A DNA stretch of 14,883 bases from Acidobacteriota bacterium. Lineage in GTDB: Bacteria > Acidobacteriota > Vicinamibacteria > Vicinamibacterales > UBA2999. Under the pieces are notes generated by a model. The model saw only the letters and a list, made by a program, of their open reading frames with translations, ran no database searches and was not told the DNA's origin. Positions 1 to 10,115 of this stretch are shown in pieces. The stretch covers positions 1-14,883 of the forward strand of contig CANIBQ010000112.1 in the NCBI GenBank assembly GCA_947465645.1, read 5' to 3'. A program made the position numbers and the translations under genes. Every line of letters begins with the position of its first letter. The stretch's first letter is position 1.

Positions 1-369
1 CGGCTCATGCCGCATGCGTCGATCGGCTCTGACGTCATCGTCGGTTTTCCCGGTGAGGCCGACCGGCACTTTGACGAGCTTGCCGCTCTGCCGTTGAGCT
101 ACCTGCATGTGTTTCCGTACTCGGATCGACCCGGCACCGAGGCGTCACGTCGACCGCTGAAGGTCGACGGAACCGTGGTTCGGCAGCGCGGCGCGGTGAT
201 TCGCGCGATGGGAGCGGCGATGGCGGTGAGGTTCCGGGGATCGCAGGCAGGCACACAGCGGCGCGCCCTGACCGTCGACGACGGCCGCTCGGCGGTGACC
301 GATAACTACGTCAAGGTCTCGCTCGGCGACCAGCGTCCGCGCAACACGTGGGTGCAGGTCGCTATTTGA
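1..369 (+). CDS. mtaB: tRNA methylthiotransferase, MiaB family (MtaB-like), 3' part only
   Basis: This is the C-terminal 122 codons of a radical-SAM methylthiotransferase; the 5' end lies outside the window and the frame is open from base 1. MtaB adds a methylthio group to N6-threonylcarbamoyladenosine at position 37 of tRNA. Seen here: the end of the radical-SAM domain with the family motif SDVIVGFPGE (residues 10-19 of the fragment), then HVFPYSDRPGTEA (36-48), then a short tail with TDNYVKV typical of the TRAM-like RNA-binding end. The HVFPYS-R-GT stretch fits MtaB better than MiaB or RimO, but the N-terminal cluster cysteines cannot be checked. The methionine at base 7 is internal to the SAM domain and is not the real start. 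The stop codon (367-369) lies within the 3' end of the convergent rlmN gene. Confidence 0.85.
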   Translation, partial: RLMPHASIGSDVIVGFPGEADRHFDELAALPLSYLHVFPYSDRPGTEASRRPLKVDGTVVRQRGAVIRAMGAAMAVRFRGSQAGTQRRALTVDDGRSAVTDNYVKVSLGDQRPRNTWVQVAI

Positions 370-1441
370 GCAGCAGCGCCATCTGCTGCGCCGCGGTCCT
401 GCTGGTCCCGCCTTCGACAATCAACTGACCGCACGCGGCGCGAATGTCCCGTCCCCGGCTCTTGCGCACGGACACCGTCAGATGACGGTCGGCAAGAATC
501 TGCGCAAAACGATCGACGCGATCGTCGGACGGGCGGTCGAACGGTATGCCCGGCGCTGGATTCAGCGGGATCAGATTGACCTTGGCCTTGATTCCAGCGA
601 GAAGTCCGGCAAGGCGTCTGGCGTCCTCAGGTGTGTCGTTGACGCCGTCGAGCATCACGTACTCGAAGGTGATACGGCTCCGCTTCTTGAGGGGAAACCT
701 GCGGCACGCGTCAAGGATCGCCGCCAGCGGGTACTTGCGGTTCGGCGGCACCAGCATCGTCCGCTGCTCGTCCGTCGTCGCATGAAGGGAGACAGCGAGG
801 TTCGGCATCAGCGCCTCGCGGCCGAGCCGCTCGAGACCGGGAACGATCCCCACCGTCGACAGCGTCACCCGCCGCGGAGAAACGGCCAGGCCGTGCTCCG
901 AGTGCAGCATGCGGAGCGCCTTCATCGTCTGTTCGTAGTTGTGCAGCGGCTCGCCCATCCCCATCAGGACGATGTTGAATGGCTTGTCGAGGAGCTGGGT
1001 AGCGGCCGCGAGCACGCGGACCTGGCCGGCGATCTCGCCAGCGGTGAGGTTGCGCACCAGTCCCATCTTGCCGGTGAGGCAGAAGCCGCATGCCATCGCG
1101 CAGCCCACCTGCGTTGAAATACAGAACGTCATCGCCGGCGTGTCGGGGATGAACACCGACTCGATCCGACGTTCGTCGGCGAGTTCGAGGACGAGCTTCC
1201 GGGTTCCGTCGATCGAGAGCTCGTCGCTGACGATGCGCGGCGTGGAGATGGCGAAGTCCTGAGCCAGCCGGGAGCGGAGTGGCCGCGAGAGATCCGTCAT
1301 GAGATCGAAGTCAGTGACGGCGCGCTTGTGGATCCAGCGGTAGAGCTGGCGTGCGTGAAATCGCTCATGGCCGCTGGCCGCGAGCGACGCTTCCAACTCG
1401 TCGAGTTCGAGCCCGGCCAGATCCAGTTGCGGGGTGCTCAT
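362..1441 (-). CDS. rlmN: 23S rRNA (adenine2503-C2)-methyltransferase RlmN
   Basis: RlmN is a radical-SAM enzyme that methylates C2 of A2503 in 23S rRNA and of A37 in some tRNAs. The protein has 359 residues, normal for the family. Seen: an N-terminal helical region (about 1-70), the CxxxCxxC [4Fe-4S] motif at C114, C118 and C121, GMGEP at 161-165, and a C-terminal RDIRAACGQL with C337, which matches the methyl-carrying cysteine of characterised RlmN. The reading frame stays open upstream to 1561, but the extra 40 residues look like translated intergenic DNA. The ATG at 1441 gives the usual family N-terminus and lies about 30 nt after a good -10 element. It is transcribed away from the M16/pur operon, and its 3' end overlaps mtaB by 8 bp. 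Confidence 0.95.
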   Translation of the reverse strand: MSTPQLDLAGLELDELEASLAASGHERFHARQLYRWIHKRAVTDFDLMTDLSRPLRSRLAQDFAISTPRIVSDELSIDGTRKLVLELADERRIESVFIPDTPAMTFCISTQVGCAMACGFCLTGKMGLVRNLTAGEIAGQVRVLAAATQLLDKPFNIVLMGMGEPLHNYEQTMKALRMLHSEHGLAVSPRRVTLSTVGIVPGLERLGREALMPNLAVSLHATTDEQRTMLVPPNRKYPLAAILDACRRFPLKKRSRITFEYVMLDGVNDTPEDARRLAGLLAGIKAKVNLIPLNPAPGIPFDRPSDDRVDRFAQILADRHLTVSVRKSRGRDIRAACGQLIVEGGTSRTAAQQMALLLK

Positions 1442-1478
1442 GCTATGTCTCGCGTTTTCTGACAGATGCGAGCAGACG

Positions 1479-1487
1479 ATTGTAGCA
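1479..1487 (-). promoter_or_regulatory. Probable rlmN promoter (extended -10)
   Basis: On the minus strand the sequence TGCTACAAT carries a TGn extension and a 5/6 match to TATAAT (TACAAT at 1484 down to 1479). The expected start site is near 1472, giving a leader of about 30 nt before the rlmN ATG at 1441. I see no good -35 box at 17-18 bp, which is common for extended -10 promoters. Confidence 0.5.
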
Positions 1488-1550
1488 AACGGCGGGTCGA
1501 CTCCCCCGGCATTGACGGCTCCGGCTGCCGCGCACGATGAGGATTCGGTA

Positions 1551-1579
1551 TTGCCGGGCACGGCGCTGCGTGCTATGAT
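1551..1579 (+). promoter_or_regulatory. Probable sigma-70 promoter of the M16-pur operon
   Basis: TTGCCG (1551-1556) is followed after exactly 17 bp by TATGAT (1574-1579), which is preceded by TGC, making it an extended -10. Transcription would start near 1586 and leave a leader of roughly 110 nt before the M16 peptidase gene. It is the only convincing promoter seen ahead of the operon, since all downstream junctions are overlaps or very short gaps. Confidence 0.6.
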
Positions 1580-1698
1580 TGAAACTGTCTTCTAATTCCC
1601 TGTCTATCAACGAGTTGCGGTGCTTCTAGGCGAGCCAGTCGAGCAAGCCAATCGAGCCCCGTGACGCGCTGGCAGGCGCGGCCCCTCAAACGCATCCG
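1580..1698 (+). other. 5' untranslated leader of the M16-pur operon
   Basis: About 110 nt of noncoding sequence between the predicted start site and the first gene. It is less GC-rich at its start (1580-1620), then contains the short near-repeats GAGCCAGTCGAGC and AGCCAATCGAGCC around 1633-1660. I could not recognise a purine, PRPP or other riboswitch core, a terminator hairpin with a T-run, or a convincing leader peptide in it. Confidence 0.35.
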
Positions 1699-2970
1699 GT
1701 GCCTCAATCAGTGATCGTCCGCGACGTGCTTCCGAACGGTCTCCGGCTCCTTACGGAGCGGATGCCGCATGTGCGCTCGGTCAGTATCGGTGTCTGGCTC
1801 GCGCGCGGTTCCCGCCACGAGCCGGCCGAGCAGGGCGGCATCGCCCACTTCGTTGAGCACATGCTCTTCAAGGGCACGGCGAACCGCAGCGCCGAAGACA
1901 TCGCGCAGGCGATTGATTCCATCGGCGGGCAGATGGACGCGTTCACGGCGAAGGAGTACGCGAGCTACTACATCAAGGTGCTTGACGAACATCTCCCGCT
2001 CGCGGTGGAGGTGCTGGCCGATATCGTGATGCGCCCCGCCTTCAGCGCTGACGACATCTCGCGCGAGAAGAAGGTCGTGCTCGAGGAGATCAAGATGGTC
2101 GAGGACACGCCCGACGATCTGGTCCACGAGCTTTTCACCGAAAGCTTCTGGGCTGGTCATCCGCTCGGGCGGCCGATCCTGGGTACCCCCGATACCGTGT
2201 CGGCCCTCACCGTTGAGGGGCTGCGCGACTACTTTACGTCCACCTACTCCTCTCCGAATCTGATCGTCGCCGCGGTCGGCAACATCGAGCATGCGCGCGT
2301 GCGCGAGTTGATCGAGCGGACATTCGAGGCGCTGCCGCGACAGAACGCGCCACTGAACGACGCACCGCCGACGGTGGTGCCGAAGATCCTGATCCGCAAC
2401 AAGGAGCTCGAGCAGAGTCATGTCTGCCTCGGCACGAGCGGCTACCCGCAGGACCACGCGGATCGTTACTCCAGCTACGTGCTGAACACGATTCTGGGCG
2501 GCTCCATGAGCTCGCGCCTGTTCCAGAATGTCCGGGAGAAACGCGGTCTCGCCTACGCCGTCTTCAGCGGGCTGAGCGCGTATCGGGATACCGGCTCGAT
2601 GACCATCTACGCCGGCTGCGCCAACACGGCGGTGGCCGAGTTGATTGACGTGGTCGTCGCGGAGATCCGGCGGATGAAGGATGAGCCGCTGCCGGCTGCG
2701 GAGCTGCAGCGGGCCAAGGATCATCTCAAGGGCAGCCTGATGCTGAACCTCGAGAGCACCTCGAGCCGCATGTCTCACTTGGCCCGCCAGGAAATCTACT
2801 TCGACCGGCAGTTCGGTCTCGACGAGACGCTCGAAGGCGTCGAGCGGGTGACCGTGGAAGACATCCAGCGTGTCGGGCGGGATCTCTTCTCGGATCGCGC
2901 GCTCGCGGCCACGGTGCTCGGCGCGGTCAACGGGCTGCAGATTCCCCAGGAGCGCCTGGCACTCGGATGA
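1699..2970 (+). CDS. M16-family zinc metallopeptidase (processing-peptidase-like)
   Basis: A 423-residue M16B-type peptidase, related to bacterial YmxG and the mitochondrial processing peptidase beta subunit. Seen: the inverted zinc motif HFVEH with ligands H50 and H54 and catalytic E53, and the third ligand E130 in the helix EKKVVLEEIKMVED, about 75 residues downstream as usual. The second half holds the family signature REKRGLAYAVFSG (279-291), with the conserved R282 and Y286. No signal peptide or membrane segment is visible, so it is probably cytoplasmic. The start is a GTG at 1699 with no clear ribosome-binding site; a GTG at 1711 would shorten it by 4 residues. The physiological substrate is unknown. 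It opens the purine operon and overlaps purB by 4 bp (ATGA). Confidence 0.93.
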   Translation: MPQSVIVRDVLPNGLRLLTERMPHVRSVSIGVWLARGSRHEPAEQGGIAHFVEHMLFKGTANRSAEDIAQAIDSIGGQMDAFTAKEYASYYIKVLDEHLPLAVEVLADIVMRPAFSADDISREKKVVLEEIKMVEDTPDDLVHELFTESFWAGHPLGRPILGTPDTVSALTVEGLRDYFTSTYSSPNLIVAAVGNIEHARVRELIERTFEALPRQNAPLNDAPPTVVPKILIRNKELEQSHVCLGTSGYPQDHADRYSSYVLNTILGGSMSSRLFQNVREKRGLAYAVFSGLSAYRDTGSMTIYAGCANTAVAELIDVVVAEIRRMKDEPLPAAELQRAKDHLKGSLMLNLESTSSRMSHLARQEIYFDRQFGLDETLEGVERVTVEDIQRVGRDLFSDRALAATVLGAVNGLQIPQERLALG

Positions 2971-4271
2971 TCACGCGGTACACGCACCCCGACATGGGTC
3001 GCATCTGGAGCGACCAGCGGCGATACGAAACCTGGTTGCAGGTGGAGCTCGCCGCGGTCGAGGCGATGGCCCGCGCGGGAATCGTGCCTGCCGAGGCCGC
3101 CCGCGATATCCGGGCCAAAGCCGCGTTCGACATCGATCGCATCGAGGCGATCGAGCAGGTCACCCAGCACGACGTCATCGCTTTTACCACCGCGGTTGCC
3201 GAGCATGTCGGTCCTTCCGCGCGGTGGCTCCACTTCGGCCTCACCTCGTCGGACGTGATCGACACTGCCCAGGCGCTGCAGATGCGCGACGCGTGCGGCC
3301 TGATCCTCAAGGGACTCGCCGGCCTGCTTGAGGCCGTCCGGGCCCGCGCCGAGGAACACCGGCGCACGCCGATGATCGGCCGCACCCACGGCGTGCACGC
3401 GGAGCCGATGACGTTCGGGGTGAAGCTGGCGCTCTGGCACGCCGAGCTGCAGCGTGACGTCGTCCGCATCGAGCGCGCGCGCGACGGAATCTCCGTCGGC
3501 ATGCTCTCGGGCGCGGTTGGCGTGTTCGCGCACCTCCCCCCGTCGATCGAGGCGGACGTTTGCCGGAGCCTTGGACTCGCGCCGGCGCCGGTGGCGTCGC
3601 AGGTCATCCAGCGCGACCGCCATGCGGAGCTGTTGACGGCGATGGCGATCACCGGCTCGTCGCTGGAGAAGTTCGCGCTCGAAGTGCGTGGCCTGCAGAA
3701 GACCGAGATCGGCGAGGTCGAGGAACCGTTCGCCAAGGGGCAGAAGGGCTCGTCGGCGATGCCGCACAAGCGCAACCCGATCGCCTGCGAGCAGATCGTC
3801 GGCTTGGCGCGCCTGCTGCGCGGCAATGCCCACGCCGCGCTGGAGAACAACGCGCTCTGGCACGAGCGGGACATCTCCCACTCGTCGGTGGAGCGGGTGA
3901 TCCTGCCCGACACCTTCATCGCGCTCGACCACATGCTGCGCCGGTTTACCCGCGTCGTCGCGGGCATGGTGGTCTACCCGGACCGGATGCGCGAGAACCT
4001 GGAGCGATCCCGCGGCGTGGTGTTTTCCGGCACGGTGCTGCTGGAGCTGGCGCGGCGCGGTGTCTCACGCGAACAGGCCTACGAATGGGTCCAGCGCAAC
4101 GCCATGCGCGCCTTCCACGAACAGCGCGACTTCAAGGCGCTGTTGCTGGCGGATGCCGAGCTCACCGCGGTGCTGCCGCCGGCGGACATTGAGCAGGCGT
4201 TTGATCTCGACGAGCAACTGCAGCACGTCGACCATATCTTCGATCGTGTCTTTCAAGAGGTCACAGCCTGA
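2967..4271 (+). CDS. purB: Adenylosuccinate lyase PurB
   Basis: PurB removes fumarate from SAICAR (giving AICAR) and from adenylosuccinate (giving AMP), so it serves both IMP synthesis and AMP formation. The 434-residue length matches the short Bacillus/Thermotoga type. Seen: QHDV with H68, TSSDVIDTA (93-101), GRTHG with H141, and the fumarase/aspartase superfamily signature GSSAMPHKRNP (261-271), whose flexible loop carries the catalytic serine. H68 and H141 sit where the catalytic histidines of Bacillus PurB are described. The ATG overlaps the M16 stop as ATGA, and the purB stop shares one base with the purS start (TGATG), so translation is probably coupled on both sides. The protein is expected to be a cytosolic homotetramer. 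Confidence 0.97.
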   Translation: MITRYTHPDMGRIWSDQRRYETWLQVELAAVEAMARAGIVPAEAARDIRAKAAFDIDRIEAIEQVTQHDVIAFTTAVAEHVGPSARWLHFGLTSSDVIDTAQALQMRDACGLILKGLAGLLEAVRARAEEHRRTPMIGRTHGVHAEPMTFGVKLALWHAELQRDVVRIERARDGISVGMLSGAVGVFAHLPPSIEADVCRSLGLAPAPVASQVIQRDRHAELLTAMAITGSSLEKFALEVRGLQKTEIGEVEEPFAKGQKGSSAMPHKRNPIACEQIVGLARLLRGNAHAALENNALWHERDISHSSVERVILPDTFIALDHMLRRFTRVVAGMVVYPDRMRENLERSRGVVFSGTVLLELARRGVSREQAYEWVQRNAMRAFHEQRDFKALLLADAELTAVLPPADIEQAFDLDEQLQHVDHIFDRVFQEVTA

Positions 4272-4507
4272 TGCGTGCGCGTGTGTTCGTTACCCTGAAG
4301 CAATCGGTGTTCGACCCGCAGGGACAAACGGTGACCGATGCGCTGCACACGCTCGGCTACGCCGCCGTGCGGGACGTCCGGCAGGGCAAGTACTTCGAAC
4401 TGGAAATCGATGCGGCAACGGCCGATGAGGCGCGCCGGCTGGCCTCGGAGGCGGCCGAGAAGCTCCTCTCCAACCCCGTCATCGAAAGCTACCGGATCGA
4501 GATATGA
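4271..4507 (+). CDS. purS: FGAM synthase subunit PurS
   Basis: PurS is the small structural subunit that holds glutaminase PurQ and synthase PurL together in the three-part formylglycinamidine ribonucleotide synthase. The 78 residues are typical. Seen: a beta-strand start ([16 protein letters not shown], residues 3-18), then [11 protein letters not shown] and the signature [12 protein letters not shown] (36-47), and the C-terminal [13 protein letters not shown]. The start overlaps the purB stop by one base, and an AGAGG sequence (4256-4260) lies 10 nt upstream as a possible ribosome-binding site. Its end overlaps purQ by 4 bp. Its presence shows that PurL is the small type, which cannot work with glutamine without PurS and PurQ. 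Confidence 0.95.
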   Translation: MRARVFVTLKQSVFDPQGQTVTDALHTLGYAAVRDVRQGKYFELEIDAATADEARRLASEAAEKLLSNPVIESYRIEI

Positions 4508-5213
4508 AGTTTGCCGTGGTCGTTTTTCCCGGCTCCAATTGCGATCACGACGCGCACTACGCGGCGAAACACGTGCTTGGCCAGGAGGCGGCGTTCGTGT
4601 GGCACAAGGACGAGAGCCTCGGCGGTGCCGACGTCGTGGTGCTGCCGGGTGGCTTCGCGCACGGCGACTATCTCCGCACCGGCGCGATCGCGCGTTTCTC
4701 GCCGATCATGAAAGAGGTCACGCGCTTTGCCGCGGCCGGTGGCCCGGTACTCGGTATCTGCAACGGCTTCCAGGTGCTGCTCGAGGCGGGACTGCTGCCG
4801 GGGGCGATGCTGCGCAATCGCAGCGTCCGGTTCCAGTGCGAGCACGTCCACGTCAAGGTCGAACAGACCGATACGCCGTTCACGGCCGCCTGCACATCCG
4901 GCCAGGTACTGCGCATTCCGATCGCGCACGGTGAGGGCAACTACTACGCCGAGCCTGACGTGATCGCGCGGCTCGAGCAGAATCAGCAGGTCGTGTTCCG
5001 CTACGCGACCGCCGACGGCCGGGTCACAGACGAGGCGAATCCGAACGGCTCCGCGAGCAATATCGCCGGGCTGTGCAATGACGCGCGTAACGTTGTCGGG
5101 CTGATGCCGCACCCCGAGCGCGCCTGTGAACTGGCGGTAGGCAGCGCCGACGGGCTCGTGCTCTTCGAATCGGTGGTCAAGGCGGTCACCGAGGGCGCGT
5201 TTGTGGCGGCCAG

Positions 5214-5217
<4 letters not shown>
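4504..5217 (+). CDS. purQ: FGAM synthase glutaminase subunit PurQ
   Basis: PurQ is the class I glutamine amidotransferase that hydrolyses glutamine and passes ammonia to PurL. It has 237 residues. Seen: the N-terminal FPGSNCDHD (8-16), the oxyanion region [14 protein letters not shown] (45-58), the nucleophile elbow GICNGFQ with C86, and the C-terminal GLMPHPERA with H203 and E205 completing the triad. All catalytic residues are present. The ATG overlaps purS as ATGA, and the TGA overlaps the purL start in the same way, which fits production of the three subunits in fixed ratio. Confidence 0.97.
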
Positions 5218-7454
<2,237 letters not shown>

Positions 7455-7477
7455 CGCCGTACACTGACAGGACGCTG

Positions 7478-8953
7478 ATGTTCGATAAATTCAGGGACGA
7501 GTGCGGTGTATTCGGAATCTTCGGTCACCCAGAGGCCTCGAACCTGACCTACCTCGGCCTCTATGCTCTTCAGCACCGCGGGCAGGAGAGCGCCGGCATC
7601 GCCGCCTCCGCCGGCGGGCAGATTCGCCATTCGAAGGCGATGGGCTACGTCAATGAAGCGTTCAACGGCGAGGAGCTGTCGAAGCTCCAGGGCTCGCTGG
7701 CGATCGGCCATGTCCGCTATTCCACCGCCGGCGAGAGCCGGCTGGCGAACGCGCAGCCGATCGTCATCGACAGCGTCCACGGCCAGTTTGCGATCGGGCA
7801 CAACGGGAACCTGGTCAACGCCGGCGAGCTGCGGGACGCGCTGGTCCGGACCGGTGCCATCTTTCAGACCAACAGTGATACCGAAGTCGTCGTGCACCTC
7901 TTTGCGCGGGCGCGCACCGAAGGCGCTGAGACGGCCATCATCGAGGCGATCTCCCAGGTTCGCGGCGCGTTTTCGTTCGTGATGATGACGAAAGACCGGG
8001 TGATTGGCGCGCGTGATCCGTATGGCTTCCGGCCGCTGGCCCTCGGCAAGCTTGGCGACGCGTGGGTGATCTGCTCGGAAACGTGCGCGATGGACCTGAT
8101 CGGCGCCACTTACGTGCGCGACGTCGAACCCGGTGAGGTGGTGATCGCCAGCGCCGCCGGGCTGAAGTCGATCAAGCCGTTCGGCGTGCAGCCGCCGTCT
8201 CAGCAATGCGTGTTCGAGCACGTCTATTTCGCCCGTCCGGACAGCTATGTGTTCGGCGAGAGTGTGAACGAGGTGCGGACCGAGCTCGGGCGCCGGCTCG
8301 CCGGCGAGTCGCCGGCGACCGCCGACGTCGTCGTCCCGATTCCTGATTCGGGTGTCTGCGCTGCGGTCGGCTTCGCGGAAGCGTCGGGCATCCCGATGCG
8401 CATGGGGCTGATCCGCAACCACTACGTCGGCCGCACGTTCATTCAGCCGCAGCAGTCGATCCGGCACTTCGGCGTGCGCGTCAAGCTCAACACGGTGCGC
8501 AGCATCCTCGAAGGCAAGCGGGTGGTGCTGGTCGACGATTCCATCGTGCGTGGCACGACGAGCCGGAAGATTGTCCGGATGGTCCGCAGCGCCGGCGCGC
8601 GCGAGGTGCACATGCGCGTCAGTTGTCCGCCGACGATTTCGCCGTGCTTCTACGGAGTCGACACGCCGAGACGGTCCGAGCTCATCGGTGCGACGCACAC
8701 GCTGGAGGAGATCCGGAAGTATCTCGATGCCGACAGCGTCGCGTATCTCAGCCTCGACGGACTGACCGGCAGCGTTCGCGGTGGCAACTCGAAGTACTGC
8801 ACGTCGTGCTACACCGGCAAGTACCCGGTCGCGTTTCCGCGCGATGAAACGGCCTACCTCCAGATGGCGCTGAAGCTCAATGGCGATGCGCCGGCCGACG
8901 TGCAGCCCGTCGTGCTTCACACCCGCGTCGAGAAAGACTCCGTTACCAGCTGA
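7478..8953 (+). CDS. purF: Amidophosphoribosyltransferase PurF (Fe-S type)
   Basis: PurF catalyses the first committed step, PRPP plus glutamine to 5-phosphoribosylamine. It has 491 residues. Seen: C9 after an eight-residue leader that is expected to be removed to free the nucleophile, followed by the Ntn glutaminase domain (ALQHRGQESAG 30-40, GHVRYSTAG 77-85, GHNGNLVN 107-114). The PRPP-binding loop is VLVDDSIVRGTTSRK (350-364). Cysteines C244, C390, C441 and C444 (the last two in CTSCYTGKYP) match the [4Fe-4S] ligands of the Bacillus type, so the enzyme is probably oxygen-sensitive and made as a proenzyme. It is preceded by one of only two true gaps in the operon (23 bp), with AGGA at 7469-7472 placed 5 nt before the ATG. 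Confidence 0.97.
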   Translation: MFDKFRDECGVFGIFGHPEASNLTYLGLYALQHRGQESAGIAASAGGQIRHSKAMGYVNEAFNGEELSKLQGSLAIGHVRYSTAGESRLANAQPIVIDSVHGQFAIGHNGNLVNAGELRDALVRTGAIFQTNSDTEVVVHLFARARTEGAETAIIEAISQVRGAFSFVMMTKDRVIGARDPYGFRPLALGKLGDAWVICSETCAMDLIGATYVRDVEPGEVVIASAAGLKSIKPFGVQPPSQQCVFEHVYFARPDSYVFGESVNEVRTELGRRLAGESPATADVVVPIPDSGVCAAVGFAEASGIPMRMGLIRNHYVGRTFIQPQQSIRHFGVRVKLNTVRSILEGKRVVLVDDSIVRGTTSRKIVRMVRSAGAREVHMRVSCPPTISPCFYGVDTPRRSELIGATHTLEEIRKYLDADSVAYLSLDGLTGSVRGGNSKYCTSCYTGKYPVAFPRDETAYLQMALKLNGDAPADVQPVVLHTRVEKDSVTS

Positions 8954-8957
8954 CGCC

Positions 8958-10115
8958 GTGACATCCCGCCTGTCGCTCCTGACCGCCGCTGTGCTCGCGC
9001 TTTTCTGCGCGGCGTCTGCCGATCGGACGACCGCGTCCGCGCAAGCCGGGCCGGACCTCACGGTCACGGTTGGCCATCTCGCCAGTCTCGACTACGCCAC
9101 CCGGCTGAACGCCGCCCGCCTCGTCCGGCGGGTGCCGGCGGCCGCTGCCGTCGCTGCCCTGACGACGGCCGTTCATGAGTCCTCCGACCAGTTCGTTCGC
9201 TACCGGGCCCTGGTACTTCTCACCGGCTTTACGGATCGTGCCACGCCTGAACTGATGCGTGGCCTGATCGGCGACCATAACGACCGCGTCCGCGAAGTCG
9301 CGTATCGCTGGCTCGAACAGCACCCGGATCCCATGCTCGCGCCCACTCTTCTTGCGGCGCTCGGTGCTGAACAAGCGGAGTTCGTGCGCCCGGCGCTGGT
9401 AAGGGCACTGGTGGTGCTCGGCAACGACCTGGCGGTGCAGCGCGCCCTGCTCGCCGAAACCGGGCGTGGGCTCGATTTGTTCCGCAGCGCCGTTATCGAC
9501 GCGCTGGGTCAGGCGCGGGCGCAGTGGTCGGTGCCCGTTCTGACGGAGGCGCTGAGGGTTGACGGCCCGCTGCAGGACGACGTCGTCATGGCGCTTGGCA
9601 GGATTGGCGATCAGCCGTCACTGGCCCCGATCAGCGCGCTGCCAGCGGTGCCGCAGGACACCGCGATGGCCGCGCTCGCGGCGCGGTGCCTGCTCGGCGA
9701 CGACTGTCCTGCGCGTATCGTTGCGCTGTCGCAGGCTGTCAACTCGCGCCTGGCCAGAGGTGACACCGTCCGGGCCGGCGTATCCGCACTCTCCGCCCTG
9801 GCCGTCGCCTCCGACGAAGGGCTGGCCGCCCTGGACGCGCTGCTCTCCAACAGCGTGATCCACGACGACGTGGTCGGCGGCATCGGCGGAGCGGCGCTCC
9901 GCAATCCGGCGCGGCTGCTCGCATGGCTCGACCTGGCCGGTGCGATGCCGCGGGAACGGATGATTGCCGCACTGCGTGAGGCGTTCGAGCGCTTCGAGGA
10001 AGATTACGAAGAGGAACAGTTCTTTGCCGCGGCGCGGGCGGCCTACTGGACGGCCCCGGATGGATCACCGACGCGGACGCTGATGGCGGGCCTGATCGAC
10101 ACACTGGATTTCTGA
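8958..10115 (+). CDS. Probable exported HEAT-repeat-like protein within the pur operon
   Basis: A 385-residue protein of unknown function. The chosen start is GTG at 8958, 4 nt after the purF stop. It gives a clear signal peptide: basic TSR, hydrophobic LSLLTAAVLALFCAA (about 6-19), and a likely cleavage after SAQA (residue 30). The mature part is almost all helical and rich in Ala, Leu, Val and Arg. It has a repeated pattern of paired helices (for example LASLDYATRLNAARLV, DQFVRYRALVLL, DRVREVAYRWL, LFRSAVIDALG, DDVVMALGRIGD) like HEAT or Armadillo-type scaffold repeats; I count roughly six to eight units. An acidic EEDYEEEQ lies near the C-terminus. No catalytic motif is visible. The C residue in ALFC does not sit in a proper lipobox. 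The gene shares one base with the purM start (TGATG), so it is co-translated with purine enzymes although it is apparently exported. Confidence 0.8.
   Translation: MTSRLSLLTAAVLALFCAASADRTTASAQAGPDLTVTVGHLASLDYATRLNAARLVRRVPAAAAVAALTTAVHESSDQFVRYRALVLLTGFTDRATPELMRGLIGDHNDRVREVAYRWLEQHPDPMLAPTLLAALGAEQAEFVRPALVRALVVLGNDLAVQRALLAETGRGLDLFRSAVIDALGQARAQWSVPVLTEALRVDGPLQDDVVMALGRIGDQPSLAPISALPAVPQDTAMAALAARCLLGDDCPARIVALSQAVNSRLARGDTVRAGVSALSALAVASDEGLAALDALLSNSVIHDDVVGGIGGAALRNPARLLAWLDLAGAMPRERMIAALREAFERFEEDYEEEQFFAAARAAYWTAPDGSPTRTLMAGLIDTLDF

Noticed and set aside
482..1117. 211-residue open frame antisense to rlmN
   Set aside because: Shadow of rlmN; the encoded sequence is Arg/His/Gln-rich and has no recognisable features.
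1575..1595. Six-residue leader peptide starting ATGATTGAA
   Set aside because: Its ATG lies within the -10 element itself, so it would not be transcribed from the predicted promoter.
1580..1698. Purine or PRPP riboswitch ahead of the purine operon
   Set aside because: The position is attractive, but I found no conserved core and no terminator or sequestering hairpin, so it is listed only as a leader.
2796..3932. 378-residue open frame antisense to purB
   Set aside because: GC-skew shadow, rich in Arg, Asp and His, with no domain; it also crosses the M16-purB junction.
8880..8957. Upstream ATG extension of the HEAT-like gene inside purF
   Set aside because: It would place 26 non-conserved residues before a clear signal peptide and overlap purF by 74 bp; the GTG at 8958 explains the N-terminus better.
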